A stretch of DNA of 64,000 bases from positions 36,138 to 100,137 of the forward strand of contig NZ_KV917369.1 of the NCBI RefSeq assembly GCF_002019595.1. Direction: 5' to 3'. Numbering within the stretch: position 1 is the stretch's first letter; every line of letters starts with the position of its first letter. The position numbers and the translations under genes are program-made. This document shows positions 11,091 through 17,944 of the stretch, one piece after another. The DNA comes from Priestia abyssalis. Its GTDB lineage: Bacteria > Bacillota > Bacilli > Bacillales > Bacillaceae_H. The notes under the pieces were generated by a model, which was given only the letters and a program-made list of their open reading frames with translations, was not told the origin of the DNA and did not search any database.

Positions 11091-11163
11091 ATGGCAACAA
11101 CGATATTGACGAAAATGCATTTTCCTTTCGTTGTTTCAAGCGGTGTAAACGTTTTATTATAAA
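11091..11163 (+). promoter_or_regulatory. mtlR promoter with cre-like site, paralogous to the mtlA promoter
   Basis: TTGTTT at 11131-11136 and TATTAT at 11155-11160 with an 18-base spacer. TGTAAACGTTTTAT at 11144-11157 is a good cre match lying in the spacer. Upstream, ATGGCAACAA, ATTGACGAAAAT and the palindrome GAAAATGCATTTTC (11111-11124) parallel the mtlA upstream block, so mtlRFD probably have their own mannitol-responsive start. Confidence 0.6.
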
Positions 11164-11246
11164 GGTGTGGGTATAAAGCTTAAAAGTTGTCACCATTTTA
11201 ATGGATATGAAGAGTTCCATAACAGTTCCTTGATGGAGTGAGCAGT

Positions 11247-13370
11247 ATGTATATTTCTGCAAGAGAAAGGCTCGTCCTTGAAATCTTACTATCGAAAAAT
11301 GAAGAGATTACAGTGAAAGATCTCGCTGATGAAATGGATGTAAGTGCCCGTACCATTCATAGAGATTTAAAGGGAGTCGAGAACACCTTAAAAGAATATG
11401 ATTTAACTCTATTGAAAAAATCAGGGGTAGGAATTCAAATCATTGGAGAGCAGCAAAAGATTGAGGAATTAAAGCTTATTCTCTTTAACCTATCTTACAA
11501 TGAATACACTCCTGATGAGCGTCAAACCATGATTTTGTGTACTTTGCTGGAGGCGACAGAGCCTGTTAAGCTCATAGCTCTTGCTAATGAACTAAATGTA
11601 ACGATTGCAACCATCAGTAATGACTTAACGAAATTAGAGAGCCGATTGAAACAGTTTGATTTATCTCTGATTCGAAAAAGAGGTTACGGGGTAGAGGTCG
11701 CAGGAACAGAGACATCCAAGAGAAGAGCGATGAGCAGTATCATCACCAATCATCTCGATGAGGTAGAGTTTTTGTCTTTAGTAAGAGAGAACATCCAAAG
11801 AAAATCCGTTCAACAAACAGATTCTATTTCTGAAAGGCTATTAGGGCTTGTTGAAAAGAAAAAGCTGCTAATCGTTGAAAAAGTTATTGAAGAAATTAAT
11901 GAAGAGCTGCCTTATGCAATAGCGGACAGCGCTTATATCGGCCTGGTCGTTCACCTGGCGTTGGCGATGGAGCGCATTCTGCAAGGAGAGAACATCAATA
12001 TCGATCAAGCATACTTAGAAAGCCTGCAGGCTGCACCAGAATATAAAATAGCTGAAAAAATTATAGATAAACTAATGAAAGTGTTTAATGTCCAGATTCC
12101 CGTTGCTGAAGTTGGTTATATTACCATGCATCTGCAAGGAGCGAAGCTGAGGCATGATAAAGAATATTTGATCGAAGAGTCGAGTTTTCAGGTGGCTATC
12201 AAAACAAAAAGCCTCATCCAATTTGTAGAGGGACAATTACATTATGATTTAACTAATAACGTTTCTCTTTTCCAAGGTCTGATGGCACATTTAAAGCCGG
12301 CTCTTTATCGAATCAAACAGAATATGGGGATCACGAACCCTTTGCTGCCAAAAATTAAAGAAGACTACGCAGATTTGTTTGTCATCGTTAAAGAAGCGGT
12401 AGAAAAAATCTTTGCGGATTTATCTATACCGGATGAAGAGGTTGGGTATTTAGTGATGCATTTTGGGTCTGCCTTATTGGGAAGCCGCCAAATAGAGAAT
12501 TTAAAAGCTCTTATCATTTGTTCGAGCGGTATCGGTACATCTAAAATGCTGGCGACAAGGCTACAGCAAGAAATACCTGAGATTAAACAGCTTAAAAATA
12601 TATCGTTATTTGAATTGAACCAACTCGATATAGAGGACTCCGACTTGATTATCTCAACAATAACTCTGCCTGATTTTTCAAAGGATTATATTGTTGTCAG
12701 TCCGATTTTAACAAAAGAAGAAATAGAGAATGTTAGACAATACATTAGAAAAAGAACCCATATTAAGGATTTAAACAAGAGAGTCCCTTTGTCGAATGAG
12801 AAAACTCCATATTTTGGGGATCCAGAGCAAACGATAGAAAGAATGCAAAGTATTTATCAATACTCTAAGGTCATCTCACTTGTTTTAAGAGGGTTTCGTG
12901 TAATGGGATCTTCCGCATCGGATAAAGTGGATGGGCTCTTAGAGACAGCTTGTACATTTTTATATGGGCAAGGCGTCATCGGAGATGTAGAGCTCGTTGT
13001 ACAGGCTTTGTTAGAGCGCGAGAAGCTTGGCGGTTTAGGAATTCCCGGTACAAAGCTTGTATTATTCCATTCACGAAGTGAGTATGTGCTGCAGCCTTCC
13101 TTTACTATTCACAGCCTCGAGAAGCCTATTTTAATTAAAGGGATGGATCAAACGGAGATGGAAGCGAACAGCCTTCTTTTACTCCTATCCCCTGAACAAT
13201 TCCCGGGCCAAGGGTTAGAGGTATTAAGCTTCATTAGTTCATTGATCATTGAAAATGAACAGAGTATTTCATTGTTTGAATCAAATGATGAACAGGCTAT
13301 TTCTTCTTATATGGCAGCCAAATTTGAACAATTTTTTGATGAAAAATTAACAGAAATGAGGAGATTATAA
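11247..13370 (+). CDS. mtlR: Mannitol operon transcriptional activator MtlR
   Basis: A 707-residue PRD-containing activator of mtl genes, controlled by PTS phosphorylation. Domain order from the sequence: two helix-turn-helix regions (residues 1 to about 160; EITVKDLADEMDVSARTIHRDL and the second at IALANELNVTIATISNDL), PRD1 (histidines in VHLALAME and MHLQGAKLRHD), PRD2 (QGLMAHLKPALYRI, VMHFGSALL), an EIIB-gat-like domain with cysteine in IICSSGIGTSKM, and a C-terminal EIIA-mtl-like domain (LVLFHSRSEY). Start ATG 11247 has GGAG eight bases upstream; an in-frame GTG at 11238 lies inside that site. The gene lies between mtlA and mtlF as in Geobacillus stearothermophilus, unlike B. subtilis where mtlR is separate. 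It ends right at the mtlF start. Confidence 0.95.
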   Translation: MYISARERLVLEILLSKNEEITVKDLADEMDVSARTIHRDLKGVENTLKEYDLTLLKKSGVGIQIIGEQQKIEELKLILFNLSYNEYTPDERQTMILCTLLEATEPVKLIALANELNVTIATISNDLTKLESRLKQFDLSLIRKRGYGVEVAGTETSKRRAMSSIITNHLDEVEFLSLVRENIQRKSVQQTDSISERLLGLVEKKKLLIVEKVIEEINEELPYAIADSAYIGLVVHLALAMERILQGENINIDQAYLESLQAAPEYKIAEKIIDKLMKVFNVQIPVAEVGYITMHLQGAKLRHDKEYLIEESSFQVAIKTKSLIQFVEGQLHYDLTNNVSLFQGLMAHLKPALYRIKQNMGITNPLLPKIKEDYADLFVIVKEAVEKIFADLSIPDEEVGYLVMHFGSALLGSRQIENLKALIICSSGIGTSKMLATRLQQEIPEIKQLKNISLFELNQLDIEDSDLIISTITLPDFSKDYIVVSPILTKEEIENVRQYIRKRTHIKDLNKRVPLSNEKTPYFGDPEQTIERMQSIYQYSKVISLVLRGFRVMGSSASDKVDGLLETACTFLYGQGVIGDVELVVQALLEREKLGGLGIPGTKLVLFHSRSEYVLQPSFTIHSLEKPILIKGMDQTEMEANSLLLLLSPEQFPGQGLEVLSFISSLIIENEQSISLFESNDEQAISSYMAAKFEQFFDEKLTEMRRL

Positions 13371-13808
13371 ATGTCTTTACCAATTTTATCAGCAGAAACA
13401 ATTTTACTAAACGCAGAAGTGGCCAACAAAGAAAATGCTATTCGATTAACAGGAAATGTATTGGTTGAAAAAGGCTACGTTGACGCAGGCTATGTAGAAA
13501 AAATGTTGGAGCGCGAAGAGTTAACATCTACGTATATGGGGAACTTTGTTGCCATCCCTCATGGTACGGAGGATGCCAAGCAGTCTGTAAAGGAATCTGG
13601 TATCGCCATCATTCAGGTGCCAGGCGGTGTAGACTTTGGTAACGGAAATATTGTTAAGTTGTTAATCGGGATTGCTGGGAAAGGCGATGAGCATTTAGAA
13701 ATTTTATCGAAAATCGCCATCGTTTGCTCAGAAGAAGAAAATGTTCTAAGTGTCGTGAATGCAACATCTAAAGAGGAAATTTTGGCTCTTTTTGAAGGAG
13801 TGAACTAA
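13371..13808 (+). CDS. mtlF: Mannitol-specific PTS EIIA component
   Basis: A 145-residue soluble phosphocarrier that passes phosphate from HPr to the IIB domains of MtlA. The phosphorylated histidine is His64 in NFVAIPHGTEDAK, and the family signature VDFGNGNIVKLLIGIAGKGDEHLEIL follows. The ATG comes immediately after the mtlR stop (ATTATAA then ATG), with GAGGAG inside the end of mtlR, so translation is coupled. The next gene, mtlD, begins one base after its stop. Confidence 0.96.
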   Translation: MSLPILSAETILLNAEVANKENAIRLTGNVLVEKGYVDAGYVEKMLEREELTSTYMGNFVAIPHGTEDAKQSVKESGIAIIQVPGGVDFGNGNIVKLLIGIAGKGDEHLEILSKIAIVCSEEENVLSVVNATSKEEILALFEGVN

Positions 13809-13809
13809 T

Positions 13810-14973
13810 ATGTTAGCGGTGCATTTTGGAGCGGGGAACATCGGGAGAGGCTTCATTGGAAGCCTGTTATATCAATCCAGTTTCCAAACATGCTTTGTTG
13901 ATGTAAATAGTGAGATCGTGGATTTATTAAATGAAAAGCAAGAATATCGCGTCGTGATTGCAGATAATTCTCAAGAAGAGCTTCTCATTAAAAATGTATC
14001 CGCTATTAACAGTCAGGCGAATCCCGGTCAGGTAATTGATACGATTGCAAAGGCTGATTTAGTAACTGCTGCAGTAGGGCCTAACATTTTACCGCTTATT
14101 GCAGGACTCATTGCTGAAGGGTTACGCAAGAGAGTTCAAACAACAGATCAACCGCTTAACATTATTGCGTGTGAAAACATGATCGGCGGTAGTACGCTTC
14201 TTAAGGAAAAAGTATATGAAAAAATCAGTGAAGAAGAAAAAGCGGTTTTCGATCAACGTTTTGGATTTCCGGACGCCGCTGTTGACCGGATTGTACCAAA
14301 TCAATCGAATGAAGATAAATTAATGGTTATGGTCGAGCCTTTTTATGAGTGGGCAGTAGATGAGTCAAAAATTGTCGGAGAAAAGCCGCCGGTAGAAGGA
14401 ATTACGTTTGTAGATGATTTAAAACCTTATATCGAAAGAAAATTATTTACGGTCAACACTGGCCATGCGGTTGCGGCTTACTTAGGCTACTATAAGAACA
14501 TCCCAACAATCGATGAAGCGATGAAAAATGAAGAAATCCAGATTCTTGTCGAGAAGACTCTTCAAGAAACGGGATTATTGTTGGTCAAAAAATACGAATT
14601 TGATATGGAAAAGCATAAAGAATACACTAATAAAATTATCGGACGTTTTTCAAATCCGCATATTTCTGATGAAGTAACAAGAGTAGGGCGCTCTCCAATC
14701 CGCAAGCTGGGCCCGAACGATCGTCTTGTAAGTCCTGCCGCCCAATATTTTGAGTTGGTGGGTGAGCAGCCGGTTTATTTGGCAAAGAGCATTGCGGCAG
14801 CCCTTTTATACAATTATCAGCAAGATGAGGAAGCGGCAGCTATACAAGAGAACATTCAAAACAACGGTTTAGAAGCTGCAATTGAAGCATACACAAAATT
14901 GGATAGACAAACAGTTTTAGCACAGTTGATTGTGGAGCAATACAATTTGTTGAAAAGCGGAATTTTACAATAA
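13810..14973 (+). CDS. mtlD: Mannitol-1-phosphate 5-dehydrogenase
   Basis: A 387-residue NAD-dependent enzyme that oxidises mannitol-1-phosphate to fructose-6-phosphate, the last step of the pathway encoded here. The Rossmann motif VHFGAGNIGRGFIG is at residues 4-17, and the conserved NTGHAVAAYLGYYK segment of polyol dehydrogenases is near residue 217. The length is normal for the family (about 373-390). It overlaps nothing but starts one base after mtlF. Ribosome site GAAGGAG lies in the end of mtlF. Confidence 0.96.
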   Translation: MLAVHFGAGNIGRGFIGSLLYQSSFQTCFVDVNSEIVDLLNEKQEYRVVIADNSQEELLIKNVSAINSQANPGQVIDTIAKADLVTAAVGPNILPLIAGLIAEGLRKRVQTTDQPLNIIACENMIGGSTLLKEKVYEKISEEEKAVFDQRFGFPDAAVDRIVPNQSNEDKLMVMVEPFYEWAVDESKIVGEKPPVEGITFVDDLKPYIERKLFTVNTGHAVAAYLGYYKNIPTIDEAMKNEEIQILVEKTLQETGLLLVKKYEFDMEKHKEYTNKIIGRFSNPHISDEVTRVGRSPIRKLGPNDRLVSPAAQYFELVGEQPVYLAKSIAAALLYNYQQDEEAAAIQENIQNNGLEAAIEAYTKLDRQTVLAQLIVEQYNLLKSGILQ

Positions 14974-14978
14974 GAAAG

Positions 14979-15022
14979 CAAGGAACATCCAGTATATAAT
15001 CACTGGTTGTTCCTTGTTTTTT
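14979..15022 (+). terminator. Terminator of the mtl operon
   Basis: CAAGGAACATCCAGT and ACTGGTTGTTCCTTG form a 15-bp stem with one mismatch, followed by TTTTTT. Confidence 0.92.
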
Positions 15023-15030
15023 CGCTTTCA

Positions 15031-15252
15031 CAGATGATTGAAATTCGCGGGTTATCAAATGATATTGAAGTAGACGGAGGGATTAATACAGAGACGGCTA
15101 AGCTGTGCGTCGAAGCGGGAGCGAATGTATTAGTAGCCGGGTCGGCCGTGTACAATCAATCGGATCGAAAAGCGGCTATTGAAGCCATTAAAGCATCACT
15201 ATCGAAAGGAGAAGTCAAAGGAGCGGAAGGTGGTACGGGGATGCATCTTTGA
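15031..15252 (+). pseudogene. 3' remnant of a ribulose-phosphate/allulose-6-phosphate 3-epimerase-type gene
   Basis: The frame ends at TGA 15250. It encodes only the last 73 or so residues of an Rpe-type TIM barrel: [20 protein letters not shown] and [20 protein letters not shown] carry the phosphate-binding end of the barrel. A complete enzyme has about 215-220 residues. Upstream the frame runs straight into the mtlD terminator, with no start codon or ribosome site in a sensible place, so the first two thirds have been lost. The tail [16 protein letters not shown] is longer than usual. It is probably not expressed. Confidence 0.75.
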
Positions 15253-15319
15253 CATATTATCATCTTTTCTTTACAGTTAGTTAGTATCTGAATTATCAAA
15301 AATAAAACGAGGTGGAAAC

Positions 15320-16099
15320 ATGACAATGAAAATAATCTTTTTTGATATAGACGGAACGCTTCTTGACCATGACAAGCGATTACCGGATTCCGCGAGACAG
15401 GCAATTCAAACGTTAAAAGAGAAAGGCCATGAAGTAGCCATCGCAACGGGCCGTGCCCCGTTTATGTTTGCGGACTTACGCGAAGAGTTAGATATTCAAA
15501 CTTTTGTTAGTTATAACGGCCAATACGTCGTTTTAAAAGGAGAAGTTATCTATAACAACCCATTAAATAAAGGGTCTCTACAATCTTTAACTGATATGGC
15601 GGTCGCGAATAATCATCCCATTGTTTATATGGACCATGAAGATATGAAGGCAAATGTTCCACATCACGACTATATTTTCGAAAGTATAAACACATTAAAA
15701 ATCGAAAAATTCCCTACACATGATCCTAATTATTTTAAAGAAAGGGAAATTTATCAGGCTCTATTGTTTTGTCTCGAGCAGGAAGAAGAGTTTTATGAAA
15801 GAGAATTTAAACATTTTGACTTTATTCGCTGGCATCCACTTTCCGTCGATGTACTCCCTGCCGGCGGTTCAAAAGCAAAAGGAATTGAAAAAATAACCGA
15901 AAAGCTGGGGTTTGGAAAAGAAGATGTTTTTGCTTTTGGTGATGGATTAAATGACGTCGAAATGCTGAAAACAGTAAGTAATAGTATTGCTATGGGGAAT
16001 GCGCATGATATGGCTAAAAAAGCTGCTAAATACATAACCAAGTCTGTTGATGAAGATGGTATTTTGCATGGTCTTAGAATGGTTCGATTATTAGATTAA
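15320..16099 (+). CDS. Cof-type HAD-IIB sugar-phosphate/nucleotide phosphatase (YkrA-like)
   Basis: A 259-residue cytosolic phosphatase. HAD motif I is FFDIDGTLLD with nucleophile Asp9 and acid/base Asp11; motif II falls in VAIATGR (Thr), motif III is the lysine in GGSKAKGIEKI, and motif IV is FGDGLNDVEML. The large cap domain lies between motifs II and III, which defines subclass IIB. Length and order resemble B. subtilis YkrA. The substrate is unknown; family members dephosphorylate small sugar phosphates and cofactors. Start ATG 15320 has GAGGTGG five bases upstream; ATG 15326 (MKIIFF) is a possible alternative. Confidence 0.88.
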   Translation: MTMKIIFFDIDGTLLDHDKRLPDSARQAIQTLKEKGHEVAIATGRAPFMFADLREELDIQTFVSYNGQYVVLKGEVIYNNPLNKGSLQSLTDMAVANNHPIVYMDHEDMKANVPHHDYIFESINTLKIEKFPTHDPNYFKEREIYQALLFCLEQEEEFYEREFKHFDFIRWHPLSVDVLPAGGSKAKGIEKITEKLGFGKEDVFAFGDGLNDVEMLKTVSNSIAMGNAHDMAKKAAKYITKSVDEDGILHGLRMVRLLD

Positions 16100-16158
16100 A
16101 CTCGTTAGAATTCGAAAGGTCACGAATATAAAGTTTGAATATCCTTTATAATCACTGT

Positions 16159-16209
16159 CATTAACCGCGAATGAACTTGAGTGCTCTTTTGCGGTTTTTT
16201 ATTTTGAGT
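16159..16209 (+). terminator. Terminator, copy 1 of a duplicated pair
   Basis: AACCGC and GCGGTT pair around GAATGAACTTGAGTGCTCTTTT and are followed by TTTTATTTTGA. Nearly the same 50 bases recur at 17811-17862, so the DUF346 gene is bracketed by a direct repeat of this terminator. Confidence 0.75.
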
Positions 16210-16332
16210 ATTTTTGTGTCTCAATATTCCTCTAAAAAGGAAAGATGAAATAAAACCATATAGCCAATCACCCAAATCGTTTTAAACATCATAGGATAAC
16301 ATGATGTAAATGATGATTAAGGGGAGGAATGA

Positions 16333-17466
16333 GTGTTGGACAGATACAGACAGACGCAAAATTCGTATGGAGTAATGGTGCCAGCCGTTTATTATCCATG
16401 TTGTTACCCGGCTTATTATTACATGCCTCAGCCGAGCTGTGAAAATTTTGATCGTTGGAGCGGATGGGAAGATCAGAGAGCATTTCAGGCAAATGCCAAT
16501 TATGTGCCAACAACTCTGTGGGGGCAGTCTAATCAGGTAGTATATCCGCAGCTGAACCCATACTACATGCCTGAGCTAAATGATTTGGATTCAAGTTGGC
16601 GAGCCCGTTGGAAAGAATGGGAAGACCTTGGATCTCCTCCTGGAGGGATGAAGGGAGCTCCAGCCGTTGCTTCGTGGCAAGCCAATCGCCTGGATTGTTT
16701 TGTACGAGGAAATGATGATCGTATGTGGCATAAGTGGTGGAACGGTTCAAGATGGAGCGGATGGGAAAACTTAGGGGCACCCCGAGGCGGTATGAAGGAC
16801 TCACCAGGAGCGGTGTCATGGGGGAAAAATCGAATCGATTGCTTCGTGCGTGGAAATGATAACAAGATGTGGCATAAATGGTGGAATGGATCAAGATGGA
16901 GTGAATGGGAAGACTTGGGTGCTCCTCGCGGCGGCATCAGAAGCACTCCAGCCGTTGCTTCGTGGCAAGCCAATCGTCTGGATTGTTTTGTGCGCGGAAA
17001 TGATGAGCGCATGTGGCATAAATGGTGGAATGGTACAAGGTGGAGTGAATGGGAAGACCTAGGAGCCCCGCGAGGCGGTATTGATGATGCCCCGGCAGCC
17101 GTTTCATGGGGACAAAACCGAATCGATTGTTTCGTGCGCGGAAGCGGCAACCGGATGTGGCATAAGTGGTGGAACGGCTCAAGGTGGAGCAACTGGGAAG
17201 ACCTGGGCGCACCCCGAGGCGGAATGAAGGATGCCCCAGCCGTCTCTTCATGGCAAGCCAACCGTCTGGATTGTTTTGTACGAGGAAACGATGACCGGAT
17301 GTGGCACAAATGGTGGAACGGTTCAAGATGGAGTGAATGGGAAGACCTAGGAGCGCCCCGAGGCGGTGTGAAAGACTCGCCAGGAGCGGTTTCATGGGGA
17401 CAAAACCGAATTGACTGCTTCGTCCGCGGCGGCGGCAACCGCATGTATCATAAGTGGTGGTCATAA
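16333..17466 (+). CDS. DUF346 repeat protein (PLL-type beta-propeller lectin-like)
   Basis: A 377-residue protein. The first 90 residues are rich in Tyr, Pro and Cys (YYPCCYPAYYYMPQPSC) with no clear signal peptide. From residue 96 there are six tandem repeats of 48 residues, each with a WEDLGAPRGG opening, then SWxxNRxDCFVRGxxxxMWH and KWWNGSRW. This is the DUF346 repeat, known from seven-bladed propeller lectins of the Photorhabdus PLL type that bind fucose-like sugars. The repeats alternate between an SWQANRLDCF form and an SWGxNRIDCF form. The start is GTG 16333 or TTG 16336 behind GGGGAGG. The surface or spore-related role is inferred only. It is isolated between two copies of the same terminator. 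Confidence 0.8.
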   Translation: MLDRYRQTQNSYGVMVPAVYYPCCYPAYYYMPQPSCENFDRWSGWEDQRAFQANANYVPTTLWGQSNQVVYPQLNPYYMPELNDLDSSWRARWKEWEDLGSPPGGMKGAPAVASWQANRLDCFVRGNDDRMWHKWWNGSRWSGWENLGAPRGGMKDSPGAVSWGKNRIDCFVRGNDNKMWHKWWNGSRWSEWEDLGAPRGGIRSTPAVASWQANRLDCFVRGNDERMWHKWWNGTRWSEWEDLGAPRGGIDDAPAAVSWGQNRIDCFVRGSGNRMWHKWWNGSRWSNWEDLGAPRGGMKDAPAVSSWQANRLDCFVRGNDDRMWHKWWNGSRWSEWEDLGAPRGGVKDSPGAVSWGQNRIDCFVRGGGNRMYHKWWS

Positions 17467-17944
17467 GTTTTTTAGGATGCTGTAAAGAAAGTTTTGATTT
17501 CCCTATACGCTGCCCATGTACTTTTTCCAGAAGTTTGTTTATAATCAAAGTATCTTTTTAATAAAGGAGTATGTTTTATGGAAGGTGCCGTTCTTAACTA
17601 AAACGTAATTTTATACGTGCGTATCCGAAAAAAAGCATTGAAATCAATGCTTATTTCCTGATGGATTTTTTTCGGAATGCGAAATGTTAAGAACACAAGT
17701 TTGCGCCTACTCCTAATGATAGGAATGAAGGACTGTGCCCTGCACGGTTTTCGTTTGGACGGTTGAATTATTTGCTCTCTGTTTGAACGCTTCATGTATA
17801 ACAACTACCATTAACCGCAACGGAACGAGTGTATGTTCTTTTGCGGTTTTTTATTTTGAATAAAATAGGTTTCGGCACTTTGTGCTCTTACGTTTCCTCG
17901 CACGTACAACTAGTTTAAACCAAACTATTTAGGAGGAAATACCA
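17467..17944. other. Gap with nested hairpin and a tiny frame
   Basis: After the DUF346 gene, AAAGGAG at 17563-17569 precedes ATG 17571 (eight codons) or ATG 17578 (MEGAVLN, seven codons). At about 17618-17682 an imperfect long stem (CCGAAAAAAA with TTTTTTTCGG) encloses a perfect inner hairpin GCATTGA/TCAATGC. The duplicated terminator follows at 17811. No full gene is seen. The layout resembles a leader peptide with attenuator, or what is left of a deleted gene. Confidence 0.45.
17811..17862 (+). terminator. Terminator, copy 2 of a duplicated pair
   Basis: CATTAACCGCAACGGAACGA through TGCGGTTTTTTATTTTGAAT parallels 16159-16209, with the same stem AACCGC/GCGGTT and the same flank CATTAACCGC...TTTTGCGG. 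Confidence 0.75.

Noticed and set aside
16600..17466. Tandem DNA repeats of 144 bases taken as a CRISPR or satellite array
   Set aside because: The repeats are in frame, encode a known protein repeat and have no spacers.
16529..17548. Long antisense frames opposite the DUF346 gene
   Set aside because: They mirror the repeats of the sense gene and have no start context.
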